The notes beneath the pieces are model-generated. The model did no database searches. It worked only from the letters and a program-made list of their open reading frames with translations, and had not been told where the DNA came from. From the NCBI GenBank assembly GCA_001970855.1, contig LSSN01002471.1:1-16705 (forward strand): a stretch of DNA of 16,705 nucleotides. The letters run 5' to 3'. Below, piece after piece: positions 1 to 7,875 of this stretch. This DNA comes from Smittium culicis. Taxonomy: Eukaryota; Kickxellomycota; Harpellomycetes; Harpellales; Legeriomycetaceae. The position numbers and the translations under genes are program-made. The number at the start of each line of letters is the position of its first letter. The first letter of the stretch is position 1.

Positions 1-125
1 GAGCTGCTAGAGCGGCGGAGGGGGGTCGGTTGAAAAATTATTATTATAATATTTTTTTAACTTTTTAAATATTTTTTTATTAGTTTTTGTATACTTTTAA
101 ATTATGTTTAATAAACTCTGAGACA
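1..125 (+). mobile_element. LINE copy A, 3' terminus only
   Basis: This is the last ~125 bp of a non-LTR retrotransposon whose body lies left of the window. It aligns almost base for base with 934-1056 (copy B): both begin GARCTGCTAGAGCG, share GTCGGTTGAAAAATTATTATT and the following T-rich stretch, and end in an A tract. The shared end point followed by A-rich sequence marks the element's 3' end on the plus strand. It contains no coding sequence. Confidence 0.75.
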
Positions 126-182
126 AAAAAAAAATAAATAAATAAATTAAAAAAATAAATTAAAAAAACCACGCACACACAG
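126..182. repeat. A-rich tail / low-complexity spacer between LINE copies
   Basis: A run of A residues broken into AAAT-like units follows the 3' end of LINE copy A, then CCACGCACACAC. It is probably the degenerated poly(A) tail of copy A plus a little flanking DNA. No target-site duplication could be identified. Confidence 0.5.
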
Positions 183-706
183 AACTGAAAATGAAGTTTC
201 GAATCCCACCGAATACCTCTGTGGAGTGTGGCAAGGGTGCCCAGTCTCCCCGATATTATTCGATTTTTACATCTACGATATATTCAAGGGTGTGCGGGTG
301 CCTGGGCTCACCTCACGCATACCAGGACTGCTGTTTGCCGACGATGCCGAGATATTGGTGAATCATCAGCCGATTTACAAAAAATAACCAGTCTGTCATC
401 CACCGGTAGACGGTAGATCGGAAAATCGGCAAAAAATGCAACTGGGTTGACCTTCAAGCAGTGTATCAGAAGCTGAGGCTGGACCTTCAGGACATTGGAA
501 AAATGCGTATGGGCACATATCGGACTGCCTAGCGCCTGTCGAACATGGAAATCGTCGACCAAAAATTTAAAATTTTTTGCCCCTGTTGCAATTTGTGTGC
601 GCCTAAGACGGTCGACCACATACTTCTGAGCTGCAGCCAGTGGAAAAATCACCGATCAACGACTATCGGCCAGTTCATACCGACGCCGATCCGCTCTGAC
701 GAATAA
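183..706 (+). pseudogene. LINE copy B: broken reverse transcriptase ORF, C-terminal part
   Basis: Remnant of a non-LTR retrotransposon polymerase that would copy element RNA into DNA at the target site. In changing frames one reads FRIPPNTSVEC (from about 196), then WQGCPVSPILFDFYIYDIF (229-285), then GLLFADDAEILV. The QG.P.SP and FADD motifs are reverse-transcriptase core motifs. After about 415 the reading resumes near the C-terminus with YQKLRLDLQDIGKMRMGTYR and a zinc knuckle with Cys at 578, 584 and 587, His at 617 and Cys at 632, ending at a stop at 704-706. The distance from FADD to the knuckle is far shorter than in a full LINE polymerase, so an internal part is missing. There are at least two frameshifts (near 226 and 360) and an internal TAG near 529. 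The family is clear; the clade is not determined. Confidence 0.8.
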
Positions 707-1056
707 AATTTACTTTCTAATTTCAACGAAACCCGGTTGGGGCTAGTTGGCAAACTCCTTGTGGGGGAGGGGGGAGTCTAAACAATCTTTGAGCCAGCTT
801 CGAGCTGGCACAGCCGATCAAAATTTTGAGCTGGAAACAGCCAAATTTTTGAACGGCATCCGCGTGCCCAGTACACTTTACTACAAAGTATAAGCGACTC
901 ATCGGTCCCCTTGAACCAATGCCCAGTGGATATGGAACTGCTAGAGCGACGCGGGGTTGTCGGTTGAAAAATTATTATTATAATATTTTTTTAACTTTTT
1001 AAATATATTTTGACAGTTTTTAGGATAATTTTAAATTATGTTCAACAAAACCTTCA
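707..1056 (+). mobile_element. LINE copy B, 3' untranslated region
   Basis: Non-coding 3' end of copy B, following the stop codon of the polymerase remnant. It holds a G-rich stretch (GTGGGGGAGGGGGGAGTC near 760-778), then the segment shared with copy A from 934, and ends in an A tract near 1048-1056. A diverged counterpart follows the ORF of copy C (about 4775-5095), which supports all three being one family. Confidence 0.7.
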
Positions 1057-1186
1057 AAAAAAAACATATATATATTAAACTAAGGAAATTAATTTATATT
1101 ATAAAATATTGCGGTATGTAATTTGAATATCCATATCTTCTTTTCCTTTTCAAAGGTAAAATATCATCAATTAGCGATAATAGATT
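1057..1186. other. AT-rich spacer between LINE copy B and the LTR
   Basis: AT-rich, no coding potential seen. It separates the A tail of LINE copy B from the TGTTA start of the LTR. No convincing target-site duplication flanks the LTR fragment (AGATT before 1187, TAGAA after 2351). Confidence 0.5.
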
Positions 1187-1205
1187 TGTTATACACAGAA
1201 ACACT

Positions 1206-1305
1206 CTAGAACTTCATCGAAAATTATGGAACACAATGGAAAATCATAAAACATCATGAAATACAATGTAACCTTATGGAAAATTTTGGAATACAATGGA
1301 ATTTT
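1206..1305 (+). promoter_or_regulatory. 10-bp-phased GAA array (possible step-type heat-shock elements)
   Basis: Ten successive 10-bp units resembling ATGGAANANN. GAA falls at 1209, 1219, 1229, 1239, 1279, 1289 and 1299; the three middle units have one-base variants (AAA, AAA, TAA). Yeast Hsf1 is known to bind step-type sites made of NGAAN/NTTCN units repeated every 10 bp, so the array is a plausible Hsf1 platform. Nucleosome or DNA-bend phasing is an alternative. The regular spacing is seen directly; the function is inferred. Confidence 0.6.
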
Positions 1306-1327
1306 ATCCATAGATTATTCCCAGTTG

Positions 1328-1347
1328 CTTCTAGAACTTTCTAGAAC
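1328..1347 (+). promoter_or_regulatory. perfect four-unit heat-shock element in the LTR
   Basis: Four contiguous pentamers cTTCt-aGAAc-tTTCt-aGAAc match the NTTCNNGAANNTTCNNGAAN consensus for trimeric heat-shock factor without mismatch, including the preferred TTCTAGAA core. A further TTC begins at 1350, one base out of register. The element lies about 100 bp upstream of the TATA box at 1442, a normal promoter distance. This is strong sequence evidence for a potential HSF site; no expression evidence is available here. Confidence 0.75.
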
Positions 1348-1441
1348 ATTTCATAATATTCCGCGAGCTATTATTTGAAAATTATTAATTCTTTTATAGC
1401 TATCTTTATTTAATAATATCATTTAGATTTTTCTTCAAAAG

Positions 1442-1449
1442 TATAAAAG
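1442..1449 (+). promoter_or_regulatory. TATA box of the LTR promoter
   Basis: TATAAAAG is a perfect TATA box, about 100 bp downstream of the heat-shock element and about 190 bp upstream of the gag ATG. It would place the transcript start (U3/R boundary) around 1470-1500, inside the LTR as expected. Confidence 0.65.
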
Positions 1450-1536
1450 GGTAAACTTTTTCCATCTTTCAGAAAAATCTAAGTGTATTATTTATTTTAT
1501 AATATTTATCCCTATAATATTAAATAAATAACACTA

Positions 1537-1566
1537 TCTTAGTCTTAGTCTTAGTCTTAGTCTTAG
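1537..1566 (+). repeat. (TCTTAG)5 hexanucleotide repeat in the LTR
   Basis: Five perfect copies of TCTTAG, followed by degenerate pyrimidine-rich TTTCAATTTCAG units. It sits between the TATA box and the gag start, so it would probably be in the transcribed leader. Confidence 0.9.
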
Positions 1567-1640
1567 TTTCAATTTCAGTTTCAATCCAACCTTAGCCCTG
1601 TCTTTACTCCTCCCTTCGTGCCTAACAATATAATACACTA

Positions 1641-2292
1641 ATGGATATAAATACCTCCTCAGTAGTTTCGCCTAATATGGACCAAATTTTTGATGAGATC
1701 AATAAGTTACATATACAGAATCAAAATCTTACATCAAAGATACAATCTCTTGAAGAAAAACAACAACAACAAAATAATCATCCTGTTCGTCCTCAGTTAA
1801 GCGAGCCAAAATATTTCAAACCTTGATAAGTACAATCGAAACCTGAAAGATCCAAGAAATTTTATTGCAGCTTGCAAAGAGATATTCTTTTACAACCATC
1901 TCGATTTCATAATGAAAGTATAAAGATTTGCTTTGTTGGATCACTTCTAACTAAAAATGCTTTAACTCGGTACAGAAATTCCAAGACCGAACATGAAAAA
2001 TTATACTACCCTGTCTTTAGTAAGATAGATATTTTTTTTGAAACTCTTAAAGAAGTATTTGACGATCCAAATTACGTATTAAACGCCCATGACCTCGTCT
2101 CCAGAATGTGCCAAGGCAAAGATAGTTGCTTGAACTACACAAAAAAATTTAGAAATATTGCTTTAGAAACTGGATACAATGAAACAGTCAAAATTTCCTT
2201 ATATCGCAATAGGCTAAATTATTCGATTAAAATTGCTCTGACTAACATTTATCAACTTCTTGAATCATTCAATGAGTTCTTTGATGTTCTAT
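1641..2292 (+). pseudogene. retrotransposon gag (Ty3/gypsy-like), frameshifted and truncated
   Basis: Structural capsid-like protein of an LTR retrotransposon, which would package element RNA in cytoplasmic particles. Frame 1 starts at ATG 1641 with a Gln/Asn-rich coiled-coil-like N-terminus (INKLHIQNQNLTSKIQSLEE) and reaches SEPKYF. The reading shifts at about 1825 to DKYNRNLKDPRNFIAACKEIF, then near 1885 to LLQPSRF. That last frame carries the gag core with FVGSLLTKNALTRYRN, FDDPNY, SRMCQGKDSCLNYTKKFR and ALETGYNE, typical of fungal gag proteins. It ends in LLESFNEFFDVL where the sequence runs into an inverted LTR tip. No protease, reverse transcriptase or integrase follows. Two frameshifts and the truncation make it non-functional. 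Confidence 0.8.
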
Positions 2293-2351
2293 GATGTTTC
2301 ATTATGTTCCATGATGTTCCATAAAGTTCTAGAGTGTTTCTGTAAATAACA
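2285..2351 (-). mobile_element. inverted LTR 5' tip fused to gag
   Basis: The reverse complement begins TGTTATTTACAGAAACACTC and continues through TAGAACTT, matching the start of the LTR at 1187 with a few differences. GAA units continue at 10-bp spacing (TTC on the plus strand at 2287, 2307, 2317 and 2327). The fragment is a minus-strand LTR tip directly joined to gag, probably by rearrangement, aberrant template switching or nested insertion. Confidence 0.75.
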
Positions 2352-3094
2352 TAGAATCAATAATTCACACTTAAAGGAGGGTCCAAGGCTCCAACATGAA
2401 CAAAGGAATAACTCTGTAGGATCTAGAAGAAATAATAGCGCTATATGGTACATGAAAACTGCTTATTGTATGTGGAACTCATCAGCAACCATAAATGATG
2501 CGTCGAAAAGGGATTTTTTAGAATTATTCCAGTCAAATTTCGATCCCCACATATTGTAATATAGACCGCCTTGAGGATCTTGAAAAATTTTTTTGATTAA
2601 GCGTCAAAAAATCCTTATTGACAGTAGAAAAATTTACCTGAAATAATCTTTTTTCGTCATATGATGATGAAATTTTTACTCTAGATGGGCTTTTGAACAA
2701 TATACAAGATTCATTCTGAGAATTATTATACCGTATGGAATCATCTGAAGCTACTGTACAAAGTGGAAAATCAATTTTTTACAAGATTACATTGAAAAAA
2801 ATTAAATTGGTTATTTATCAAAAACTCAAAAACAGATTAAATTTTCATTTGTGCTAATCAGACGTGCATCTTTAAAATGCTAAAAATTAAATTTAAAGTT
2901 AGATTGTACGATATATATAAATTTAATAACAGAAGCGAAAAAAAAAAAAACAAACTGAAATGATCGCTTTAGATAACTTTCAAATAAAATACTGAGAATT
3001 TATTCAGTTTCTTGAAGCGACAGAAACTGTTCTGTGAAAACTCTTAATACTTCACAGAGTGTTATTAATGTTGGAAATTGGATATTTTACCAAA
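2352..3094. other. degenerate, unassigned transposon-like sequence
   Basis: No intact gene. Short plus-strand reading segments look formerly coding, for example KRDFLELFQSNFDPHIL (about 2500-2557) and DEIFTLDGLLNNIQDSF (about 2665-2718), with stops and frame changes between them. They might be a second gag-like ORF or the 5' part of LINE copy C; neither could be shown. A 13-base A run lies at 2938-2950. Confidence 0.4.
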
Positions 3095-4735
3095 ACTCAG
3101 TGATAATCCTATCTTAAAAGACTCAGAGAGCCTATAGGGTTCCATTAGAAATATTGCATTATTTAAATCTGAAAAATCGCCATCATCCGAGTTCACAAAA
3201 ATAATTATCAAAACTATAAAATAAATACACGAGACTGAGAATATCCTTTAACAAAGGATAATATTTTTGATTTACCCTATTTCTAAGAAGAAGGATACAA
3301 AGGAATCAGGAAAATATATGAGAATATTACCAATACCAACAATTATTAAACTTTTAGAATAATTTTAGATACAAAATTTCTACACACGACAATAATTATA
3401 AAATTTTAATCAATTAACAGGTCAAATTCTGAAATTTGAGAGATATTCAGCTCAAGATATCTCTCAATACGAAATTGCGAACCGCTGAAAAATAAAAATT
3501 TTGCAAAAATACATCTCAAATAGACTATAGAAAGGGAAATGATTGGATTCCCCATATGGGACAAATATATAAGTTCGAAAGCATCTTTAACTGCGATAAG
3601 CTGCTGAATACGATCATTGGTATGATGTAACCCCCAAGATCACAGTAAGGATCGGCTATAGACTTTTGGATCCCTCCTAAACCTCTATGAGGTACGCCAA
3701 GGGTTCTGATCCTTATTTATTCTATTTTATTTATTCTTTAAATGTATATTTAATGTAAAATCAGACGCAGAAGTGTCTAGAATATCCAACAAAATTCCAG
3801 GGCTACTGTGTGGTATTAAAACTGGGAAATGACTATTAATGACTCAAGTGTGCAAGCATGGCTATTTACTGTGATGATACGGCCGAACTGACGCTGATTC
3901 TTCAGATATTCAGCACCACTGAACAATAAACATACTTTTGGGGTCTAATTAAACCTAAATGAAGTCTTAAAGGTACAATAAAAAACAAAAAAACTAAGAT
4001 CAAAAGACCATGTTTACTGGGTGTTATTTTTTAAACCAATCTTACGTACTGATAGAAATCAAAATCCAGTAATCAAATTCGCTACTGCTACCAATTGTGT
4101 GCTACAGTGGCGATACATTCGGTTAAAAAGAAAACCGATACCGACCTATTTAGACCATCATTGACCTGGAAACCTACAAAGTTGACAATCCTGGAAAAAA
4201 ACGCCGCCAATTAGCGGATCTAAGAAGAACTGAGAATAAGCACAGTGCCACTGCACACCAGCTCTACCAGTTATCGCGCATTCATGAAGTGGCACGCATC
4301 CAAAACGTATATTTCAGAGCTTATAAAGTAGCCTATCGATTTCTAGAAATCTACCCAAGCTACTGGATGACCCAGCTCAATAAAATAATAAAGCACAAAA
4401 AACTCTGCCAGAAAAACTGTAATTTCAGTCACCGGAAAAAAGGTGAAAAATAGTAAACCAAAAAACCAATATTGAGCGATTAGCCGAAATAATAGAAATA
4501 TGTATAATATAATTTGAATCTCCGTATTGTATCGAAAACTAAAGCTAGGATATCAAGATGTCATAAGAATGAAAATCGGCATATACTGTACTACACAGCA
4601 CATTTCTATCGCCAAAAATACTAGACCAAAAATAGAAACTATTTTACCTGCTCTGCAGAAAATCAATAAGCCCGAAAATACCGATTACATACAATTAGAC
4701 AGATCCCTGTGAATAAGAACCAGAAAAGAAGCGAT
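3095..4735 (+). pseudogene. LINE copy C: decayed reverse transcriptase ORF
   Basis: An older copy of the LINE family seen at 183-1056. In order: SPSSEFTKIIIKTIK (about 3180); YPISKKKDTKESGKYMRILP (about 3276), matching the PIPKKGD block at the start of LINE reverse transcriptases; PHMGQIYKFESIFN (about 3551) in the block after the first catalytic Asp; YEVRQGF (about 3688), the VRQG motif; CDDTAEL (about 3870), a degenerate second catalytic motif; then a 99-codon open stretch 4154-4453 (ADLRRTENKHSATAHQLYQL, VARIQNVYFRAYKVAYRFL); and YRKLKLGYQDVIRMKIGIY (about 4530), homologous to copy B at about 466. The zinc knuckle of copy B is lost. Many stops and frameshifts; not functional. Confidence 0.75.
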
Positions 4736-5095
4736 TGACCGGCTTAAATCAGCTTGAACCGCTATGACATAAATTTATTGCTTTTTAAATTTTGGGAATC
4801 CCGGTAGTGACTAGATGGGAAACCACTTTAAGGGAGAGTCTAACCAATCCTTTAAACAAATCCGTTCCTGAACCGTAGGTCTATATTTCATACTGGAAGC
4901 AGTGGAATCTTTGGATAGCGTTTTAGTTTCCAGATTGCTTATATTTGAAGGTAAAAATGATTTTCTAGCCTCCTCGAACCAATTCTCAATTGATTTGGAG
5001 CTATTACTGTGTATAAGGAGAATCGAGTGGAATTTTTTATTCTGATAATACTTTTTATACTTTTTAAATTGGTTTTATTAGTTATGATTAACAAA
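4736..5095 (+). mobile_element. LINE copy C, 3' untranslated region
   Basis: Diverged counterpart of 707-1056: GGGAATCCCGG, then GGGAGAGTCTAACCAATC (matching GGGGAGTCTAAACAATC in copy B), then GAACCAAT and a T-rich end finishing near TTAACAAAAAGG. It is more AT-rich than copy B, consistent with longer neutral or transition-biased decay. Confidence 0.65.
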
Positions 5096-5934
5096 AAGGT
5101 AAAATTCTCATTTAAAAAATATTTATATAACTTCCATTTTCTGTCCAATAATCTTTAAAAACCGAATTTTATCGATTCTCAAATAAAATAATAGCAGTTT
5201 TATCATTTACTGATATTCTACAACAAACCAATAGTTAATTATGGCTCGAGTTTATGTTGTTTTTATCGCGATCAAATAACTATACATGATAAATCAAAAA
5301 GATCTAATGTTTAATATTAGGTTTAAACAACTATGTAGTTCAAGCCTTTGTGAAAATATTCTCGATACTTATTAGCCCTTTCGTCGAAAATATAATTTTT
5401 AAGAATTTTTTGTTAGCTCGGCAGTAATTTATAAGCAACTTTGTTATTTGTTGATTGAATTTATAATTCAATATTTTTGCAAGTATCGGGGCTTTTTAGG
5501 TATTAGTATCAATATTTTAGGTCAAAAACTGCCAATTAAAAAAAAATACATCTCCTGAGAAAGGGTTAAATAGCTTTATTATTTTTTATCTATATCTTGT
5601 TCGAATTCATTTAGAAATTTAGACTGTAAGAAAATATAGATATTTTAAGAAAAAAATACCATTATTATTTTGTCATGTTTTATGAAATATATCCTGCCGA
5701 TTATACGAGAAGAAAAAATAGTTGACAGTTTATTAAAAGTTCTTGATATAGCTACGTAATGGCTATTTTCATAGCTATCTAAATATAATGTGTCAATTAT
5801 ACGCAGGCGCGAGCTATACACCGAAGGTTAGAGTAATCCTAAAGTGTTAAGTTGCACAGAAAAATGGAGTAAGTGCAATTATGATACTTTCTTTTAATGG
5901 ATAGAGAAATCAAGCAAAGTTAATGAAAGAAGAT
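5096..5934. other. AT-rich intergenic DNA without recognisable genes
   Basis: No ORF with coding character, RNA gene or transposon motif was seen on either strand. Open stretches here read as low-complexity Ile/Lys/Asn/Phe runs expected by chance at this composition. Confidence 0.6.
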
Positions 5935-6185
5935 ATATTAGTGATTCTTTATGAAGGAGTCGCCTTATATTGTAAAGTGTTGCAGTGTATAAACTTGGAT
6001 TAAAAAATTATAGCCAATGAGTTAATTAGTTCCTTTTTTTTAGCAAATAAAAATTTCAAATTAAAGTGAATGAATAGAATAATTGAAATACCTTTTCAAT
6101 CCCGCCAATAATAATTACACATAATGAAAGCCAAAGCCAATAACATTAAACTGAAACAAAGTGTTCTCTTCGTTCAGAATCTCCC
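5935..6185 (+). repeat. diverged dispersed repeat, copy 1
   Basis: Shares with 12925-13180 a chain of matching blocks in the same order: GATTCTTTATG, AAAG.GTT.C..TGTATAAA, ATAGCCAAT, TTTAGCAAATAA, CCTTTTCAAT, GCCAAT, CCAAAGCCAATAACATTAA and GCAGAATCTCC-like TTCAGAATCTCC. It lies downstream of the 3' end of the RAX1-like gene. Read on the minus strand, both copies start ATGTTATTGGCTTTGG, but this copy has stops after about 16 codons. It may be an old mobile element, a duplicated non-coding region, or a dead paralogue of a small gene. Confidence 0.65.
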
Positions 6186-6363
6186 ATGTATCTATATACA
6201 TGATAAAAAGGCAACTTAATCTATAAGTTTAAAAAATATGTAATTTTAAAACAAAAGCTATTATTAATTAACAATTTTTTTATTCTAGATTGTATTCTGG
6301 TATATATCGAAGCAAAAAAAAATAAAGAGAAATTAATATCAGCTACTAAAGAAAGGAGTTTAT
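6186..6363. other. 3' flank of the RAX1-like gene
   Basis: AT-rich, no gene seen. It would contain the 3' untranslated region of the minus-strand gene; no unambiguous polyadenylation signal was identified. Confidence 0.4.
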
Positions 6364-7875
6364 CTAGTCGAAAAAATATGTTCCTGGAACAAAGTAAAAA
6401 ATCAAGGTTATGATTGTTGCGGCAATTAGAGAGGAAAGGATTATTTTTGCTGATTTTGATCGATGATGCGTAATGATTTTTTGCGAGTAAATATTCGTAA
6501 AGTTATAATCAATATAGTTAGCTTTATTTACAAAAGCGAGAATTGGATCAAGTCGAAGGGCTCCAGATACTAGATAGTAGAACCCTAAAAAGAAAGCAAG
6601 GAGCGGTAAAATACGCCATCTTTTTGGCAGGGTATTTGTGAAAACTAACGAAAATTCGCTTGTAAACGCAACTACAAGCATGAATAGACCAAAGCAGATT
6701 CTTAGAGTAGCTAAATCTGGAGTAATGTTATGGCTGTATCTTTCTTTTAGAAACCTGGGGTAAGTTTCTGTTCGCATTGTTTTATAAATGAACTGAGATG
6801 CGGGGTCGAGTGCAAGGTGCGATTTGATCTTTTCAACTTCAATAGATAAGCGGATTTGCTCTCTAACTTCGCTTGGTAAGTTGATTTCGGATATGGAGTT
6901 GGGTTTAATGTAGTTGCTATAGAGTTTTTCTACTGGATTTTTATGATAAGATAAGCTGGAATTAGCTGTGTTTCTCGTTTCAATTGTAGTCACTGTAGGA
7001 TTGTGTAGATTATCTAAATAGCTATAATTTGCAATGTCAGTGTTGTCTTCTTGCGCAGAGTTGATTGTTTTCTCATTCCCAAAAGAAATCTTAGGATTAT
7101 TGGGGTGTTTGCTTAATGATTTTCTATTTATATTGGGTATTTGCCTGCTAGATCCAGCTACTGGCTCCGGTTTCAAATTTGTAGTTTTCGCTAAATCTAC
7201 ACGCTGGGCTTGGTTGCGACACAGTTCGTGTTCAACACAAGCGACGATTTTGCGGTCTTCGGAGTACACTGATTGAGGGTTATCGGTCACGATTTTCGTT
7301 TGTGAAAAGCTGTTTTTAGAAGCTTTTGTGACTAAGTTACTATTTTGAGGAATATTTTTAGATGTATTACTGGCGTTAGTGTTTGATACTGGGATGGATG
7401 GGCTTTTTTCAGCTTTAGTTAAAACAGAGTAATCAAGCCAAAAATCCAAGTCTTGCTCACAGTTTTCAATACTGGATAAGTATTCTCTATACCCATGCAA
7501 ACATAGTGGGTACAAGTTCTGTTGATCAAGGCAGTTATCTAGCTTTGGTAAATACCGCAGCATTCTCTTGCCTTTGGGCTTGTTAACACCATTGAAAGCC
7601 ATACGAGAGCCTATTGGAGGCAAAATGAATAGAAATGGATCCCACAGGTTAACTTCACGACCTTGTTGATTTTTTATGCTTGCTTTGTTTTCGTTAAAAT
7701 AATCACGGCCATCAGAAAGATTGTGATTTCGATTTGACGATTTCGGTAAATTAGGATTAGAATTTGGACTGATTATGTTTGTACTTTCAAGATTCGTATT
7801 TTGTAAGCCACGAACATTTTCGTCGTTATGCAATGGATTTTGATGGTTATGTTGGTAGTTTTTATACTGCTCCAT
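6364..7875 (-). CDS. RAX1-like RGS-domain membrane protein
   Basis: Intact 503-codon single exon. The start is fixed because a TAA directly precedes the ATG in frame. Residues 1-75 are Asn-rich. Residues about 105-152 form the first half of an RGS box (RYLPKLDNCL, LYPLCLHGYREYL, DLDFWLDYSV). Residues about 153-330 are a Ser/Asn-rich linker. Residues about 333-385 are the second half (LDPASQFIYKTM, TYPRFLKERY). Three hydrophobic helices follow at about 388-411, 421-441 and 476-496, with the last near the C-terminus. A split RGS box followed by C-terminal membrane helices is the layout of the Rax1 family. In budding yeast Rax1 works with Rax2 at bud and division sites in bipolar bud-site selection; relatives in filamentous fungi affect growth and stress responses. 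RGS domains usually act on G-alpha GTPases, but GAP activity of this family is uncertain and not shown here. The exact symbol is not assigned. Confidence 0.85.
   Translation of the reverse strand: MEQYKNYQHNHQNPLHNDENVRGLQNTNLESTNIISPNSNPNLPKSSNRNHNLSDGRDYFNENKASIKNQQGREVNLWDPFLFILPPIGSRMAFNGVNKPKGKRMLRYLPKLDNCLDQQNLYPLCLHGYREYLSSIENCEQDLDFWLDYSVLTKAEKSPSIPVSNTNASNTSKNIPQNSNLVTKASKNSFSQTKIVTDNPQSVYSEDRKIVACVEHELCRNQAQRVDLAKTTNLKPEPVAGSSRQIPNINRKSLSKHPNNPKISFGNEKTINSAQEDNTDIANYSYLDNLHNPTVTTIETRNTANSSLSYHKNPVEKLYSNYIKPNSISEINLPSEVREQIRLSIEVEKIKSHLALDPASQFIYKTMRTETYPRFLKERYSHNITPDLATLRICFGLFMLVVAFTSEFSLVFTNTLPKRWRILPLLAFFLGFYYLVSGALRLDPILAFVNKANYIDYNFTNIYSQKIITHHRSKSAKIILSSLIAATIITLIFYFVPGTYFFD

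Larger units (their letters stand above)
1187..1627 (+). mobile_element. 5' LTR of a Ty3/gypsy-like retrotransposon
   Basis: A 441-bp segment bounded by TGTTA (1187-1191) and TAACA (1623-1627), a 5-bp terminal inverted repeat with TG...CA ends as expected of an LTR. It lies directly before a gag-like ORF, and an inverted copy of its first ~65 bp occurs at 2285-2351, which independently supports the left boundary. It contains a 10-bp-phased GAA array, a perfect heat-shock element, a TATA box and a TCTTAG repeat, in that order. The right boundary rests only on the TAACA motif. Only 13 nt separate the LTR end from the gag ATG, which leaves no room for a normal tRNA primer-binding site. Confidence 0.7.

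Noticed and set aside
194..210. GTTTCGAATCCCACC resembles a tRNA T-loop / B box.
   Set aside because: It lies inside the LINE reverse transcriptase reading (FRIPP) and no acceptor, D or anticodon stems fold around it.
308..652. 114-codon minus-strand open frame.
   Set aside because: Antisense shadow of the LINE reverse transcriptase remnant; the plus-strand motifs explain the region.
1187..2351. The two opposed LTR tips could be the terminal inverted repeats of a DNA transposon.
   Set aside because: The left unit extends for a full 441-bp LTR with promoter signals followed by gag; only the tip is inverted on the right, and no matching target-site duplication flanks the pair.
4939..5148. 69-codon minus-strand open frame.
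   Set aside because: Lies antisense in the 3' UTR of LINE copy C; low-complexity and without conserved motifs.
7034..7276. 80-codon plus-strand open frame.
   Set aside because: Antisense to the RAX1-like gene with no independent support.
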